This document shows positions 63,995 through 64,000 of a stretch of 64,000 nucleotides of DNA, one piece after another (within the stretch, counting starts at the first letter, position 1; every line of letters begins with the position of its first letter). A program made the translations under genes and the position numbers. Origin of the DNA: a bacterium (lineage in GTDB: Bacteria > Bdellovibrionota > UBA1018); contig JAIEMT010000016.1 of assembly GCA_019751945.1 (NCBI GenBank), forward strand, positions 82,556 to 146,555, given 5' to 3'. The notes under the pieces are model-generated. The model worked only from the letters and a program-made list of their open reading frames with translations, did not search any database and was not told the DNA's origin.

Positions 63995-64000
63995 AGCAGG

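Overview
This is a chromosomal segment of a Gram-negative bacterium at roughly 50% GC, densely packed with housekeeping genes and with no sign of phage, plasmid, insertion sequence or CRISPR content. Several features suggest a Bdellovibrionota/Oligoflexia-type or other former deltaproteobacterial lineage: menaquinone is the evident quinone; there are many small secreted or lipid-anchored proteins of no recognised family; a queA / tgt-yajC-secD-secF stretch is present; and the Tat-anchored, FliL-like and sigma-54 activator genes fit the same picture. The lineage is an inference from gene content only.

Layout. 1-12900: DNA repair and envelope genes (uvrB, a DUF255 thioredoxin-like protein, two secreted proteins, an AMP-binding enzyme, a lipoprotein, a zinc-ribbon protein, uvrC without its usual C-terminal domain, dacB, a family-4 uracil-DNA glycosylase). 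12850-16790: an NfeD/SPFH membrane pair, a BPSS1780-like membrane protein and a YcaQ-like glycosylase. 16800-25300: tRNA queuosine modification (queA, tgt), a metallo-hydrolase, protein export (yajC-secD-secF) and recJ. 25350-27590: a secreted subtilase and a coiled-coil protein. 27600-32470 (minus strand): accA-yicC-gmk-RSH, joining fatty acid, nucleotide and (p)ppGpp metabolism. 32500-43700: envelope proteins, a FliL-like protein, a sigma-54 activator, engB, an LD-carboxypeptidase, tRNA-Leu(CAA), a GDSL hydrolase, a Tat lipoprotein, a mono-haem lipoprotein and a secreted protein with a caspase/gingipain-like His/Cys pair.

43724-57870 is the most striking part. On the plus strand lies aroB-aroA-(aroK::aroD::aroE)-aroC. 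The third gene encodes a 585-residue fusion of shikimate kinase, type I dehydroquinate dehydratase and shikimate dehydrogenase. Read through aroB-aroA-fusion, the domain order is identical to the pentafunctional eukaryotic AROM polypeptide, here split over three nearly contiguous genes. A textbook intrinsic-terminator hairpin lies inside the first 26 codons of aroB, with a competing upstream segment that looks like an attenuator. A PilZ gene and a DHNA-CoA thioesterase-like gene follow. Then, on the minus strand, comes menF-menD-menH-menB-menA-menC-menE, and a divergent DAHP synthase. Every step from erythrose-4-phosphate plus PEP to demethylmenaquinone is therefore encoded in about 14 kb; only the final MenG/UbiE methylation is missing.

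57990-63060 carries a secreted S41-like peptidase with a clean terminator, then a tightly overlapping riboflavin operon ribD-ribE-ribBA-ribH. The window ends with a start-less open frame and a partial HNH nuclease gene on the minus strand.
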